This document shows positions 7,829 through 17,347 of a DNA stretch of 64,000 nt, piece by piece. Source of the stretch: Candidatus Baldrarchaeum yapensis. Its GTDB lineage: Archaea; Asgardarchaeota; Baldrarchaeia; Baldrarchaeales; Baldrarchaeaceae. The position numbers and the translations under genes were made by a program. The stretch spans positions 1-64,000 of the forward strand of contig JAEOSH010000002.1 of NCBI GenBank assembly GCA_016840465.1, in the 5' to 3' direction. Position 1 is the stretch's first letter. Every line of letters starts with the position of its first letter. The notes beneath the pieces are model-generated. The model was not told the DNA's origin and searched no databases. It worked only from the letters and a program-made list of their open reading frames with translations.

Positions 7829-9037
7829 GTGACGCTTGATATTATAGAGAGTGAGTTGCAGAAACCATCAATATTTAAGGATGAGAGCAAATTATCGATC
7901 GATTATGTTCCACCCAAACTTCCTCACAGAGAGCAGGAAATCAGGAAACTGATAAGTATCTTTCGAGCAGTCTTGGAAAATCCCATGAGCATAAGCAGAA
8001 AGGTCGTAATTACGGGTGATATTGGTACAGGTAAAACGGCAATTTCGAAGTTTTTTGGAGAAAAAATTTTAGAATACGCAAAAAAGCGGGGATTACCATT
8101 AAAATATATACATTTGAATTGTAGAAAACACAGATCAACTTTTGTGCTATTAAATACTCTCATAAGGGCTCTCTCACCCAAATTCCCCGAGAGAGGATAC
8201 TCACATGACGAGTTATTGTCAATACTCAGGGGAATTCTTGCAGAAAAGAATGTTCACGTGATACTCACACTAGATGAGATAGAGTATTTGATACAATTCA
8301 ACAGACAGGATGCACAAGAGTTGATATATAGTCTTACGCGCTTATATGAGGAGGAGATGAATGCCCCTCAGAGGATATCTCTAATTTTAATTTCTCGTAG
8401 TGATGCTTTTCTATCGGCGTTCGATGAGAGTGTGTTAAGCACTCTACAACCAAGTAAGATACATTTGGAAAAGTACACCGAAGAACAACTGTTTGATATA
8501 CTTAAAGATCGGCGGGATATGGCGTTTTACGAGAGAGTAGTTCCGGATGATATTTTACAAATGATTGCGGAAATTGCTGCTCCACGCGGGGATGCAAGGT
8601 ATGCAATTGAATTGCTGTTAAAGGCAGGAAAGTATGCAGAACAAGAGGGTAAAACAAAAGTAATACCTGAGCACGTTAGAAAGGCCAAATCTGAAACTCA
8701 TCCGGCCGTCAGGAAAGAGGTTCTTAGGGATCTATCAAAACATGAAAAATTGTTACTATTAGCTCTTGCGCGTAAATTGAGAAAGAGCGAGCAGGTATAT
8801 CTAACTATGGGAGAATTAGAAGAGCTTTACAGGATACTTTGTGAAGAACTTGGCGAAAAGGCGCGAACGCATACGCAAATATGGGAATATGTACAAAATC
8901 TTGAGAAATTTGGAATTATTTCAAAGAGATTATCTGGTAGAGGTATGCGCGGAAAAACAACTCTTATTAGCCTTCCTGAGGTTCCTGCTGAGATATTGGA
9001 GAGGGAACTTATGAGAGAACTGGGAATCTCGGAGTAG
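7829..9037 (+). CDS. Orc1/Cdc6-like AAA+ ATPase
   Basis: A 402-residue AAA+ protein of the archaeal Orc1/Cdc6 family, which binds replication origins and loads MCM. Walker A GDIGTGKT is at residues 63-70, and Walker B ILTLDEIEY has Asp149/Glu150. A sensor-1-like LILISRSD follows, then a sensor-2 region around APRGDARYA. The C-terminal 120 residues form a winged-helix region ending in KRLSGRGMRGKTTLI. Start is GTG with AAGGAG upstream. Immediately followed by an HTH gene and truA. Whether it is an active initiator or a paralogue cannot be judged here. Confidence 0.88.
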   Translation: MTLDIIESELQKPSIFKDESKLSIDYVPPKLPHREQEIRKLISIFRAVLENPMSISRKVVITGDIGTGKTAISKFFGEKILEYAKKRGLPLKYIHLNCRKHRSTFVLLNTLIRALSPKFPERGYSHDELLSILRGILAEKNVHVILTLDEIEYLIQFNRQDAQELIYSLTRLYEEEMNAPQRISLILISRSDAFLSAFDESVLSTLQPSKIHLEKYTEEQLFDILKDRRDMAFYERVVPDDILQMIAEIAAPRGDARYAIELLLKAGKYAEQEGKTKVIPEHVRKAKSETHPAVRKEVLRDLSKHEKLLLLALARKLRKSEQVYLTMGELEELYRILCEELGEKARTHTQIWEYVQNLEKFGIISKRLSGRGMRGKTTLISLPEVPAEILERELMRELGISE

Positions 9038-9334
9038 GTGATTTATTTGAAAAAGGTGCCTATAGAGGCGTTATTTTCATCAAGGGGGCGTGTAAAGATC
9101 ATAAAAATACTTGCAAAAGAGGGAGAGTTAAACATCTCCGAGATAGTACGTAGAACTAAGCTTAATCATAGTACTGTATATCAACATCTCATGTTTTTAG
9201 AGAGTATAGGAATAGTTCAGGAGAAAACTTTCGGTAGGATAAAAATATACAGATTTAAAGACGAAAATATTAAGGCAAGAGCCCTTAAGAAGTTCATAGA
9301 AGTTTGGGAGGAGTGGGACAAAAACGAATATTGA
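9038..9334 (+). CDS. Small winged-helix DNA-binding protein (ArsR-like)
   Basis: A 98-residue protein with a classic winged helix-turn-helix: ISEIVRRTKLNHSTVYQHLMFLE is the helix-turn-helix (residues about 34-55) and EKTFGRIKIYRF the wing. It probably acts as a transcriptional regulator. The GTG start directly abuts the stop of the Orc1/Cdc6-like gene, so the two are almost certainly co-transcribed. Target genes are unknown. Confidence 0.75.
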   Translation: MIYLKKVPIEALFSSRGRVKIIKILAKEGELNISEIVRRTKLNHSTVYQHLMFLESIGIVQEKTFGRIKIYRFKDENIKARALKKFIEVWEEWDKNEY

Positions 9335-9343
9335 GGTAAAATA

Positions 9344-10132
9344 ATGAGCAAAAAGATTGCGCTTTTGGTGTCATACTTGGGGTGTGGCTACTTCGGTTTT
9401 CAATTACAAAAGGAAAAGATGACTGTTGAGAGGGTTCTACTTAATGTATTAAGCGAAGCAAAACTACTCAATGAAAATCAGAGGTTGGAATTTGCCAGCA
9501 GAACTGATACAGGAGTACACGCGTTATGCCAAGTAGTGTCATTTCTTCCGAGGAAATCATTTGAGCCTTCCGATATAGACAATTTGAATTCCCTATTACC
9601 TGATAATATCAAAATTTGGGGATATTCTTATGTTGACAAATCCTTTAATCCACGATATGACGCTTTATATCGTCATTATGTCTTTTTAAAACCATATGAA
9701 GGCGAAAATGTGCTCTTAATGAACGCATTTGCTAAATTTTTTCTTGGTCAACATGATTTTAGAAAGTTCATTATAAGACCCGTACCTAAGAATACCTTCA
9801 GGAGAGTTTATCAAATAACATGTAATGTATGGCGTGACTTTTTGAGAATAGACGTTGTCGGAAGAAGTTTCGCGCGAGGAATGATAAAATCGATAGTATC
9901 GGCACTGCTGATATCTTCGATAAACAAAAATTTTATTTATAAGTTCAGGTACTTGGCTAGTCCGATATCTAGGACAATTTTTCCCATTCCCAAAAAGAAG
10001 TATGGAACTGGACTCATATTATTTGATGTATGTTATCCGTCCGATGTTTCGTTTATAAAGATAGAAAATATCAGAAATTATATGTTTAGAAAAATTGTCG
10101 AGTATATTAGTGGGTATATTGAGGGGTGTTAG
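9344..10132 (+). CDS. truA: tRNA pseudouridine synthase TruA family
   Basis: Encodes 262 residues of the TruA family, which makes pseudouridine at tRNA positions 38-40 in the anticodon arm. The catalytic Asp is in FASRTDTGVHAL (Asp55). The second family block is FARGMIKSIVSALL near residue 178, in place of the more usual FLRNMVR. The ATG start at 9344 is 9 nt after the HTH gene. The 3' end overlaps the convergent rfcL gene by a few nucleotides. Confidence 0.85.
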   Translation: MSKKIALLVSYLGCGYFGFQLQKEKMTVERVLLNVLSEAKLLNENQRLEFASRTDTGVHALCQVVSFLPRKSFEPSDIDNLNSLLPDNIKIWGYSYVDKSFNPRYDALYRHYVFLKPYEGENVLLMNAFAKFFLGQHDFRKFIIRPVPKNTFRRVYQITCNVWRDFLRIDVVGRSFARGMIKSIVSALLISSINKNFIYKFRYLASPISRTIFPIPKKKYGTGLILFDVCYPSDVSFIKIENIRNYMFRKIVEYISGYIEGC

Positions 10133-11358
10133 ACTCTACTTGCCTTTTTTATGTATTCTATCTCATTCTTGTTAAAGTCGAACCATTTAAGCAATTTTTC
10201 GCCTATACTTGGATTTACTCTGTTTATGATCACTATATAAGGTAGATACTCCGTAATTGCACGCTTAACGGATACATGACATCTTCTTTTTATTTTCTCA
10301 CCAATGGAGTTGAGAATTTCACGTTCCTCCTTTGTTTTGCTCATCTCTTTTATCAACGAGGGAAAATTATATTTCACAAATTTGAATCTCGATCTTGTTC
10401 TTGCGAGAGCAACTCCAGCGGTCATGAGATCCATAGCGTATGATAGCAATTTCCAGTTCTGCTCCCTATGAATTCTCCCGAGATAGACATCAGCCCTTGA
10501 TAAAGCGTCATAAGCATTTGCCAGTTCGAGGGGATCCTCCATGTGATGTGGAATATTTTCGTTTATCCATTGCAATAGCATTTCATAGTCAACATCGGCC
10601 ATACCCGCCGCAATTATTGCTCTCCGTGCGCTCTGAGATGCGAATATCATACGTAAAACTTCGAATATATTCTGTTCTCTATCACGTTTTGCTAAAAGCA
10701 TAAGGTCCTCCTTTGTAATGGTTTTCTTTCCCCTTGCAATGGCCTCAAGATCGTTAATTGCAGATCGCAAGTCGCCCTCGGCATTTTTCGCTATCATTTT
10801 TAGAATTTCAGGAGATACCGTAATGCCCTCTTTTGCGCAAATGGCCTTTAAGATTCTAATAATTTCTGTTTCACGCACCTTTTTGTACTCTATCAATTCA
10901 CAAACACTACGGAGTGAACTTAGTTTCGGATCCCACGCATCATTTGCTGTTAGAACAACAGGTGCTTGTGTAGACTTTATTACATCAATTATGGCTTTAA
11001 GTCCTCCTCTATCTTCACGCGCAGATACGCCATCAACTTCATCGATTAATATGATTTTTCCCTTTTTCCCGAAAAGGGACATTTGCATTGCGGCAGAGCC
11101 AGCAATTCTCATTATGGATTTTGCATCTCTCACGTCGCTTGCATTCATTTCTACAACTTCGTAACCCAGTTCTCTAGCAATAACATATACACTAATGGTC
11201 TTTCCAGTGCCTGGTGGGCCGTAAATTAATGCCACCTTTCCACCAGGCTTCCAAGTTTTTATAAAATTTAGCAACTTCAAGACAGCATCTTTATTTACAA
11301 GCTCGTCTATCCTCTTAGGTGCATGTTTTATCGTCCAAGGAGCTTCATTCTTTTCCAT
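10129..11358 (-). CDS. rfcL: Replication factor C large subunit
   Basis: Large subunit of the clamp loader that opens PCNA and loads it on DNA. Walker [10 protein letters not shown] is at residues 46-54, Walker B KIILIDEVDGV near residue 105, and the sensor region PVVLTAND near residue 133. The helical C-terminal collar follows. The last residues show no obvious PIP box. The start codon overlaps the stop of rfcS, so the two subunits are translationally coupled. Confidence 0.95.
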   Translation of the reverse strand: MEKNEAPWTIKHAPKRIDELVNKDAVLKLLNFIKTWKPGGKVALIYGPPGTGKTISVYVIARELGYEVVEMNASDVRDAKSIMRIAGSAAMQMSLFGKKGKIILIDEVDGVSAREDRGGLKAIIDVIKSTQAPVVLTANDAWDPKLSSLRSVCELIEYKKVRETEIIRILKAICAKEGITVSPEILKMIAKNAEGDLRSAINDLEAIARGKKTITKEDLMLLAKRDREQNIFEVLRMIFASQSARRAIIAAGMADVDYEMLLQWINENIPHHMEDPLELANAYDALSRADVYLGRIHREQNWKLLSYAMDLMTAGVALARTRSRFKFVKYNFPSLIKEMSKTKEEREILNSIGEKIKRRCHVSVKRAITEYLPYIVIINRVNPSIGEKLLKWFDFNKNEIEYIKKASRV

Positions 11359-12332
11359 TAAAGTCCCCTCTTTATCTGACTGCCTGCGAGAGCAAATTGA
11401 GCAAGTAATGCACTTAACTGGATTTCTTCATGTGCACCCTCACTTATTCTAAAGTCTATTTCGCCCGTTACGTCAGCAAGTCTTACTTTCCATGCTTCTG
11501 GGAGGTCCAAATTGAATATTTCCCTATGGATCTGCCTTATGATGTCTATACCTGACAGACCATACCTTATTAACAACTCTCTCAACTTTGCTCTAGCGTC
11601 CAGGAACTTTCCATCGAGAGCCATTTTTAACATTTCACGAACTTCCTCTGGGCGTGCCCTTCCCGTTACCTTATATACGGTTTCCGCATCTATAACCTTG
11701 CCCAGCGCCGCCGCTGCCTGTAAGGTGTTTATTGCTCGTCTCATATCCCCCTCTGCGATGTAAAGAATAGCGTTGATAGCGTCATCCGTTACCTCAATTC
11801 CCTCCTGTTCTGCAATCCATCTTAGTCTTTTTGCGATGTCTTCATCTTTTAATGGTGCGAAACGAAATATTGCACACCTACTCTGAATAGGTTCTATTAT
11901 TTTCGAGGAGTAGTTACATATGAGGATGAACCTGCATGTTCTTGTGTATCTCTCCATGGTCCTACGAAGGGCTTGTTGTGCGTCAGCCGTCATGTTATCG
12001 GCCTCATCCAACGCTATGATTTTAAAGGGAGCACCACCATAAGGTGCCGTTCGCGCAAATTCCTTCACAGTGGTTCTAATAACATCAATACCACGTGCAT
12101 CACTTGCATTTAACTCCATGAAGTTCGCGTCCATAGTATCTTGGAATAGTTCTCTTGCTAAGCAGAGAGCAGCAGTCGTTTTCCCAGTTCCTGGTGGACC
12201 CGCGAACAGACAATGAGGCATCGACCTCTGCTCTACAAAACTCTTAAGTCTCTTCACAATCTCCTCTTGATTCACTATATCATCAAGCACTCTTGGCCTG
12301 TACTTTTCTGTCCACATGATTTCCTCGGCCAT
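11358..12332 (-). CDS. rfcS: Replication factor C small subunit
   Basis: Encodes 324 residues, the standard size. RFC boxes are easy to see: WTEKYRP at the N-terminus, [11 protein letters not shown] (residues about 43-53), [16 protein letters not shown] (near 110), and the SRC arginine-finger motif in [10 protein letters not shown] (near 150). Four copies assemble with one large subunit. It is the first gene of the rfcS-rfcL pair. Confidence 0.97.
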   Translation of the reverse strand: MAEEIMWTEKYRPRVLDDIVNQEEIVKRLKSFVEQRSMPHCLFAGPPGTGKTTAALCLARELFQDTMDANFMELNASDARGIDVIRTTVKEFARTAPYGGAPFKIIALDEADNMTADAQQALRRTMERYTRTCRFILICNYSSKIIEPIQSRCAIFRFAPLKDEDIAKRLRWIAEQEGIEVTDDAINAILYIAEGDMRRAINTLQAAAALGKVIDAETVYKVTGRARPEEVREMLKMALDGKFLDARAKLRELLIRYGLSGIDIIRQIHREIFNLDLPEAWKVRLADVTGEIDFRISEGAHEEIQLSALLAQFALAGSQIKRGL

Positions 12333-12470
12333 CTTTAAACTTCCCCCGCTACACGTTCCTAGAACTCTGAGGATATATATGATGTTGTTCTCGCAGAATT
12401 ACCATTTCGATAGAGTTATCCGTTATTAGGAAAGCCATTTGTGTTATAAAGATTTTTAGAACGGAAAATG

Positions 12471-12899
12471 TTAGATGTCAAGAACAAATCTAATAACATA
12501 ACGGTCTTTCTCCTTTTTTATCTCCATTTGCGCATAGGTTACCGCTTTTACCTCGGTCCCCCTTGTATGCTTCTTTTCATCAAATCTTTCGCCCGTAACC
12601 TCAGCCTCTAACTCATACTCTTTACCGACCTTTCTTATTCTTTTGACATTAAATTTTGAAAACAACAACAATTCTGTATTAAATATGAACAGCAATTCTT
12701 CAAGCCACATGTACAGCAATGCGTAAAGATCTTCCGCTCTCACATGTACTTCTCTCGTTTCTCTCGGCTCCACCTTCGCCGTGTCGGTCATCACTTCGAA
12801 CATTCCATGTGCGGCCCATCCAAAAGCCTCTTCTAACGTTTCACCCCAAGCCTCTATAAGCACGTCTGCTGTATGGTCAAGAAATCTAAAACCACCCAT
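12471..12899 (-). CDS. Archease (RtcB RNA-ligase activator)
   Basis: A 142-residue protein of the archease family. Typical features are HTADVLIEAWGETLEEAF at the N-terminus, LYALLYMWLEELLFIFNTE in the centre, and the C-terminal VKAVTYAQMEIKKE strand. Archease is known to promote guanylylation and turnover of the RNA ligase RtcB, which joins tRNA exons after splicing-endonuclease cleavage. Its presence fits a genome with BHB introns. It lies between tRNA-Ser and the rfc genes. Confidence 0.92.
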   Translation of the reverse strand: MGGFRFLDHTADVLIEAWGETLEEAFGWAAHGMFEVMTDTAKVEPRETREVHVRAEDLYALLYMWLEELLFIFNTELLLFSKFNVKRIRKVGKEYELEAEVTGERFDEKKHTRGTEVKAVTYAQMEIKKEKDRYVIRFVLDI

Positions 12900-12930
12900 T
12901 TAAACCACGCTCAAAGCATTAAATAATAAA

Positions 12931-13020
12931 TGGCGCCGGGGGCGGGATTCGAACCCGCGCGGCCCCCGAGGGGCCACGGGCTCTCAAGGCCCGCGCCGTG
13001 GTCCACTTGGCTACCCCGGC
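12931..13020 (-). tRNA. tRNA-Ser (anticodon UGA), CCA encoded
   Basis: On the minus strand the acceptor stem GCCGGGG pairs with CCCCGGC. The anticodon stem CGGGC/GCCCG holds loop CUUGAGA with anticodon UGA. A long class II variable arm (GGCCCCTCGGGGGGCC region) confirms serine identity. The T arm is GCGGGTTCGAATCCCGC, and discriminator G and CCA are encoded. There is no intron. A TATA-like AGATATATTTATC lies about 35 nt upstream (13055-13068). Confidence 0.95.
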
Positions 13021-13054
13021 AACCTCCGCTCTTTTTTCTTTACATTAACACTCA

Positions 13055-13068
13055 GATAAATATATCTC
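13055..13068 (-). promoter_or_regulatory. TATA-like element of tRNA-Ser
   Basis: On the minus strand AGAGATATATTTAT sits about 35-48 nt before the tRNA 5' end, a normal archaeal promoter distance. Motif-based call. Confidence 0.45.
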
Positions 13069-13125
13069 TTTGATAAACACTTAAGTCCGTTAGTACACAT
13101 TGCCATACGGATAAGATGAAAATCG

Positions 13126-14016
13126 GTGCTGGCCGTGTTCCCACCACCAAAGAGGAAGACATCGATTGAAGTTTTTATCCCAGCGTCGCTCTTAGAGGAC
13201 TCTCCTGATCTTAAAATGAAGACCATGAAACTTGGTTTTATTGCACGTGCCTTTGCGATCTATCGTGTTGACAAAGTAGTGATATATCCTGATAGGAGTT
13301 TTGATGAACAATATGATGATATGAACTTCATAGAGTTGATATTAAGTTATATGAAAACGCCACAATATCTCAGAAAGCACGTATATCCGTTAATGCCAGA
13401 ATTGAGATATGTGGGATTATTGCCGCCACTTGCAACGCCCAACCATCCATTAGCAAGATCTTCTAGGGACATTTCGGAGGAATATAGGGAGGGATTTGTC
13501 CTTAAGATAAAAGGAGGTGCCGCAATTATAGATGCGGGGCTTGAAAGATACATTACATTAAAACTCTCGTATGTGCCGTCACGGATAAAAGTTGGAGATT
13601 TTGTGCTTCTAAGAGTTTATAGGGATAATGATCGCATTTCTTGCGAGGTTGTAGATAAGAACTCTGTGAGCACTTTCCTTTGCTATGATGTGCAAAAAAT
13701 TCGACATACTATTGGAAAATACTTGCAGAGAAAAAGAAATTATTACGATCTAATAATTGCGACATCGCGCTACGGAGTTCACATTACAAAAATCATGAAT
13801 GAGATAAAAGGGAAACTTAAGAATGCCAGAACAATTGCAGTGCTATTTGGTGGACCATATGAGGGGTTATTTGAGATTCTCAAACGAGAAGGTTTAAGAC
13901 TTGATGAAGTTACCGATTTTATAATCAATACGATACCGTACCAAGGTACTAGGACTGTGAGAACCGAAGAGGCTATACACGCTACACTTGCAATCCTTAA
14001 TATCATCATGCAATAA
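13126..14016 (+). CDS. SPOUT-fold RNA methyltransferase (COG2106 family)
   Basis: A 296-residue protein that resembles the archaeal/eukaryotic SPOUT methyltransferase family with an inserted OB-like domain (DUF171). The N-terminal strand TSIEVFIPASLL and the ARAFAIYRVDKVVIYPDR segment lead the fold. The C-terminal knot region contains IAVLFGGPYEGL, DFIINTIPYQGTRTVRTEEAIHATL. It is expected to bind SAM and modify rRNA or another structured RNA. The GTG at 13126 is the first plausible start. It lies directly upstream of the ribosomal protein operon, a frequent arrangement in archaea. Confidence 0.85.
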   Translation: MLAVFPPPKRKTSIEVFIPASLLEDSPDLKMKTMKLGFIARAFAIYRVDKVVIYPDRSFDEQYDDMNFIELILSYMKTPQYLRKHVYPLMPELRYVGLLPPLATPNHPLARSSRDISEEYREGFVLKIKGGAAIIDAGLERYITLKLSYVPSRIKVGDFVLLRVYRDNDRISCEVVDKNSVSTFLCYDVQKIRHTIGKYLQRKRNYYDLIIATSRYGVHITKIMNEIKGKLKNARTIAVLFGGPYEGLFEILKREGLRLDEVTDFIINTIPYQGTRTVRTEEAIHATLAILNIIMQ

Positions 14017-14026
14017 CTTTTTATCA
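14015..14026 (+). promoter_or_regulatory. TATA-like element of uL3 operon
   Basis: AACTTTTTATCA lies about 60 nt before the TTG start of the uL3 gene, in the short gap after the methyltransferase gene. Assigned by motif and position. Confidence 0.35.
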
Positions 14027-14081
14027 ACGTGTAAGTTAGGATAGGAACGTTCAGATGAATGCAGTAGAAGGGTGAAGATCA

Positions 14082-15101
14082 TTGGGTCATCGCCGGACAC
14101 ATGCACCTAAGCGCGGATCGCTCGCATATCTACCTAGAGGAAGGGCTGCCCGGCCAATTGGCAGAATCAGAAATTGGCCCGAATACGATGGAAAACCGAC
14201 AATATTGGGATTTGCAGCATATAAGGCTGGAATGACACACGCTATTATTGTTGATACAACAAATGAAAAAAGTCCACTTTATGGCCAAGAAGTTGCAAAG
14301 GCGGTCACGATTTTAGATGCACCACCACTCGTAGCGTGTGGGATACGGGCTTATGTTGAAACACCATACGGGTTGAGGACGTTTTCTGAAGTTTGGGCAC
14401 CGGAACTTTATGAAGATCTTTCGAGAGTTTTTCCTCTACCGAAAAAGTATGATTTTGACGCTGCATTGCAAAAGATAGAGGATAACTTGGGGAACATTTC
14501 TGAACTTAGAATGATAGTCCACACACTCCCACGTCTTGCAGCAGGAGTTCCTAAGAAGAAACCTGATATCATGGAATACAAGATAGGAGGAGGGACAATC
14601 GAGGAGCAATGGGAGTATGCAAAGAGTATTCTAGGCTCGGAGATAAGAACTAAGGATGTTCTCAAGGAGGGACAGTACGTAGATGTTATAGCTATCACTA
14701 AGGGTAAAGGATTCGAGGGGCCCGTTAAAAGATGGGGCGTGAAAATACTTCCACGTAAGAAAAGGAAAGGTAGGAGAAAAGTTGGTTCCATAGGTCCCTG
14801 GCATCCAGCGCGTGTTAGTTACACGGTACCCAGAGCAGGACAGCTGGGGTACCACCAGCGTACAGAATACAACAAGTTAATACTTAAGATTGGAGAGTGT
14901 GGAGAGGAGGTTGTTCCCAGCGGTGGTTTTCCGCATTATGGTGTGATAAAAGGAGATTACATAATATTACTTGGGTCAGTACCGGGGCCCGCGAAGAGAC
15001 TTATAAGGTTGCGTTACGCAATAAGGCCACCAGACAACAATCCGTTCATTACACCTCCTAAGATTGTGTATCTCAGTTTATCATCAAAAATTGCAAAATG
15101 A
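14082..15101 (+). CDS. rpl3: Ribosomal protein uL3
   Basis: Large-subunit protein near the peptidyl transferase centre. The 339-residue product begins [21 protein letters not shown], the conserved archaeal start, read from a TTG codon. The conserved [13 protein letters not shown] and [17 protein letters not shown] segments are present. It overlaps the next gene by a few bases (ATGATGG region) and is the first gene of a four-gene operon. Confidence 0.97.
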   Translation: MGHRRTHAPKRGSLAYLPRGRAARPIGRIRNWPEYDGKPTILGFAAYKAGMTHAIIVDTTNEKSPLYGQEVAKAVTILDAPPLVACGIRAYVETPYGLRTFSEVWAPELYEDLSRVFPLPKKYDFDAALQKIEDNLGNISELRMIVHTLPRLAAGVPKKKPDIMEYKIGGGTIEEQWEYAKSILGSEIRTKDVLKEGQYVDVIAITKGKGFEGPVKRWGVKILPRKKRKGRRKVGSIGPWHPARVSYTVPRAGQLGYHQRTEYNKLILKIGECGEEVVPSGGFPHYGVIKGDYIILLGSVPGPAKRLIRLRYAIRPPDNNPFITPPKIVYLSLSSKIAK

Positions 15102-15889
15102 TGGTGTTAACAATGAAGGTTCATGTATATTCGCTAGAAGGGGAACCCATTAAAGAAATAACGTTACCGGAGGTTTTTAACACACCTCTTCGCCCAGACC
15201 TCATAAGAAGAGCTGTCATATCTGCGATAACAGCCAGAATACAGCCTTACGGCGTCGACAAAATGGCCGGAAAGAGAAAGACCGCTGAAAGTTGGGGGGC
15301 AGGATACGGTCTTGCAAGAGTCCCCCGCATCAAAGGTTGGGGTTATCCGGCTGCTGGAAGGGCTGCCATTGCCCCTATGACTGTCGGGGGAAGAAGAGCA
15401 CATCCACCAGTTCCAGAAAAGAAAATATGGGAGAGAATAAACAAAAAGGAGAGACTCTTAGCGCTAAAATCGGCAATTGCAGCAACTGCAAATATAGATC
15501 TTGTGAGGCGAAGAGGGCATATTGTGGACGAAGTGCCCGAATTGCCTTTAGTGATCTCGGATGAGTTTCAGAAAATCAAAAAGACTAGGGAGGCTCGTGA
15601 GATTTTTATGAAATTGGGATTATGGCCGGATCTTGTCCGTGCAAAAGAGGGTGTCAGAATACGTGCGGGAATAGGGAAGATGCGAGGGCGAAAGTACAAG
15701 AAACCCAAAGGACCTTTGATTGTGGTATACGAGGATAATGGTATTGTTAAGGCGATAAGAAACTTTCCTGGAGTTGATGTGGTGACTGTCAACTTATTAA
15801 ACGTGGAGATATTGGCACCAGGGGCTCATCCAGGACGACTCACTCTTTGGACGGAATCTGCAATTAATTACCTCAATCACTGGCCTTAA
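15098..15889 (+). CDS. rpl4: Ribosomal protein uL4
   Basis: Encodes 263 residues. Family signatures include the [19 protein letters not shown] loop and the [19 protein letters not shown] segment. The C-terminal domain is archaeal/eukaryotic type. It overlaps rpl3 by 4 nt, and 12 nt separate it from rpl23, consistent with one transcript. A second in-frame ATG a few codons in could also serve as the start. Confidence 0.97.
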   Translation: MMVLTMKVHVYSLEGEPIKEITLPEVFNTPLRPDLIRRAVISAITARIQPYGVDKMAGKRKTAESWGAGYGLARVPRIKGWGYPAAGRAAIAPMTVGGRRAHPPVPEKKIWERINKKERLLALKSAIAATANIDLVRRRGHIVDEVPELPLVISDEFQKIKKTREAREIFMKLGLWPDLVRAKEGVRIRAGIGKMRGRKYKKPKGPLIVVYEDNGIVKAIRNFPGVDVVTVNLLNVEILAPGAHPGRLTLWTESAINYLNHWP

Positions 15890-15901
15890 AGGTGATAATG
15901 C

Positions 15902-16171
15902 ATGAAATTCGACCCATATAGTATCATACTTGGGATTGTGATGACCGAGAAAACACACAGATTGATGGAGATGGAAAACAAATTGACATTTATCGTCAGA
16001 AGAGATGCAAATAAAACTATGATTAAGCGTGCTGTTGAGGAGTTGTTTGGCGTTAAGGTGGAGAAGGTAAATACTTTGATAATGCCGGATGGTAAGAAAA
16101 AGGCTTACGTTAAGCTGAAACCTGAGTATAGCGCCGTCGATGTTGCGTCAAAAATGGGCGTGTTAATATAA
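15902..16171 (+). CDS. rpl23: Ribosomal protein uL23
   Basis: An 89-residue uL23. The conserved [16 protein letters not shown] and [20 protein letters not shown] segments are visible. The protein sits at the exit tunnel and docks SRP and Sec translocon. It is in the uL3-uL4-uL23-uL2 operon with short spacers. Confidence 0.97.
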   Translation: MKFDPYSIILGIVMTEKTHRLMEMENKLTFIVRRDANKTMIKRAVEELFGVKVEKVNTLIMPDGKKKAYVKLKPEYSAVDVASKMGVLI

Positions 16172-16192
16172 TAATCACATGAGGGGTTAGAA

Positions 16193-16912
16193 ATGGGTAA
16201 AAGGATACTAGTCCAGAGGAAAGGAAGAGGAGGACCAACATTCAGAGCGCCTTCACACAAGAGAATAGCACCTGTGAAATATCCGCCGCTCGATCCAAAT
16301 GTTACGATAAAGGGCAAAGTCGTCGATCTGGTTCACGAGCCTGGAAGATGCATGCCTGTTGCATTTATCAAATTGGAAAACGGACAGGAATGCGTATTAT
16401 TGCCGCATGAGGGATGTTATATAGGAGAGGAGATAGTGATAGGAGCAAATGCGCCCATCAAGATGGGCAATATACTCCCCTTGAAGGCAATTCCTGAAGG
16501 AACCCCCATATTCAATATTGAGAGCGAGCCAGGGGACGGCGGGAAATTTGTAAGGGCCTCAGGCACCTATGCTGTAATAACGACAAAAACTGCAACTAGC
16601 GTTTATGTGCAATTGCCATCGGGAAAAGTTAGAGAATTTCATCCTAACTGTCGTGCAACAATTGGTGTAGTCGCTGGTGGTGGAAGAACTGAGAAGCCAT
16701 TTGTGAAAGCGGGTAAAGTTTACCATCTATCTAAGGCCAAAAGTTGGAAATGGCCAGTGGTCAGGGGCGTTGCCATGAACCCTGTAGCGCACCCACACGG
16801 TGGTGGTAGTCATCAATCGCCTAGAAAACCCACCACAGTTTCGAGGAATGCTCCTCCGGGAAGAAAAGTTGGTCACATTGCTGCTAGGAGAACTGGACGC
16901 AAGAAGAAATAA
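16193..16912 (+). CDS. rpl2: Ribosomal protein uL2
   Basis: A 239-residue uL2 that shapes the peptidyl transferase centre. The invariant loop RGVAMNPVAHPHGGG near residue 192 includes the essential histidine. It is the last gene of the ribosomal run here. The uS19, uL22 and later genes that usually follow in archaea are absent downstream. Confidence 0.97.
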   Translation: MGKRILVQRKGRGGPTFRAPSHKRIAPVKYPPLDPNVTIKGKVVDLVHEPGRCMPVAFIKLENGQECVLLPHEGCYIGEEIVIGANAPIKMGNILPLKAIPEGTPIFNIESEPGDGGKFVRASGTYAVITTKTATSVYVQLPSGKVREFHPNCRATIGVVAGGGRTEKPFVKAGKVYHLSKAKSWKWPVVRGVAMNPVAHPHGGGSHQSPRKPTTVSRNAPPGRKVGHIAARRTGRKKK

Positions 16913-17176
16913 CCATCCATTTTTGTCTTGTTATTAGAAATTTATACCGTCAAAAATTTTCCGATTATCAAAAATTTGCAATTTTTACATTGGATCATCA
17001 TTTCTAACTCATTATTGTCTACAACATTTATGATTCGATTATAACGTATGCGACGATTCTTTCCTATAGAGGTACTACTTTATCTTTACCGATATTCCCT
17101 TGCTATTCCTAAACTATTTATACAAACGTCACTGCTAACTTATTGTACCATATTGCGGAGAATGGAGGTTATGAAA
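16913..17176 (+). promoter_or_regulatory. AT-rich intergenic region with promoter of the RHH-ftsZ pair
   Basis: About 260 nt without a convincing gene. A TATA-like CTATTTATAC near 17112-17121 lies about 60 nt before the ribbon-helix-helix start codon. Another TATA-like stretch, AATTTATACC, is near 16939. GGAGGT at 17164-17169 is the ribosome-binding site that decides the downstream start. Confidence 0.4.
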
Positions 17177-17341
17177 ATGAAATTAATAACAGTGCACATA
17201 CCCGAGGCCTATCTCAAAGGGCTTGATGAACTTGTCAAGAATAAAATGTACCCCAACAGAAGTGAGGCAATTCGTGTAGCAATTAGGGATTTGCTGAAAA
17301 GGGAACTTTGGAGGAACAATATCGATGTCTGTGAGGTGTGA
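17177..17341 (+). CDS. Ribbon-helix-helix DNA-binding protein upstream of ftsZ (CdrS-like)
   Basis: The 54-residue product starts MKLITVHIPEAYLKGLDELV, a typical RHH beta-strand and first helix. YPNRSEAIRVAIRDLLKRELW follows as the second helix. I chose the ATG at 17177 because GGAGGT lies 7 nt upstream; ATG codons at 17162 and 17171 are in frame but too close to it or upstream of it. Only 6 nt separate it from ftsZ. In haloarchaea an RHH protein of this type (CdrS) sits beside and regulates an ftsZ gene, so a role in cell-division control is a reasonable inference. Confidence 0.8.
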   Translation: MKLITVHIPEAYLKGLDELVKNKMYPNRSEAIRVAIRDLLKRELWRNNIDVCEV

Positions 17342-17347
17342 TCGCCG

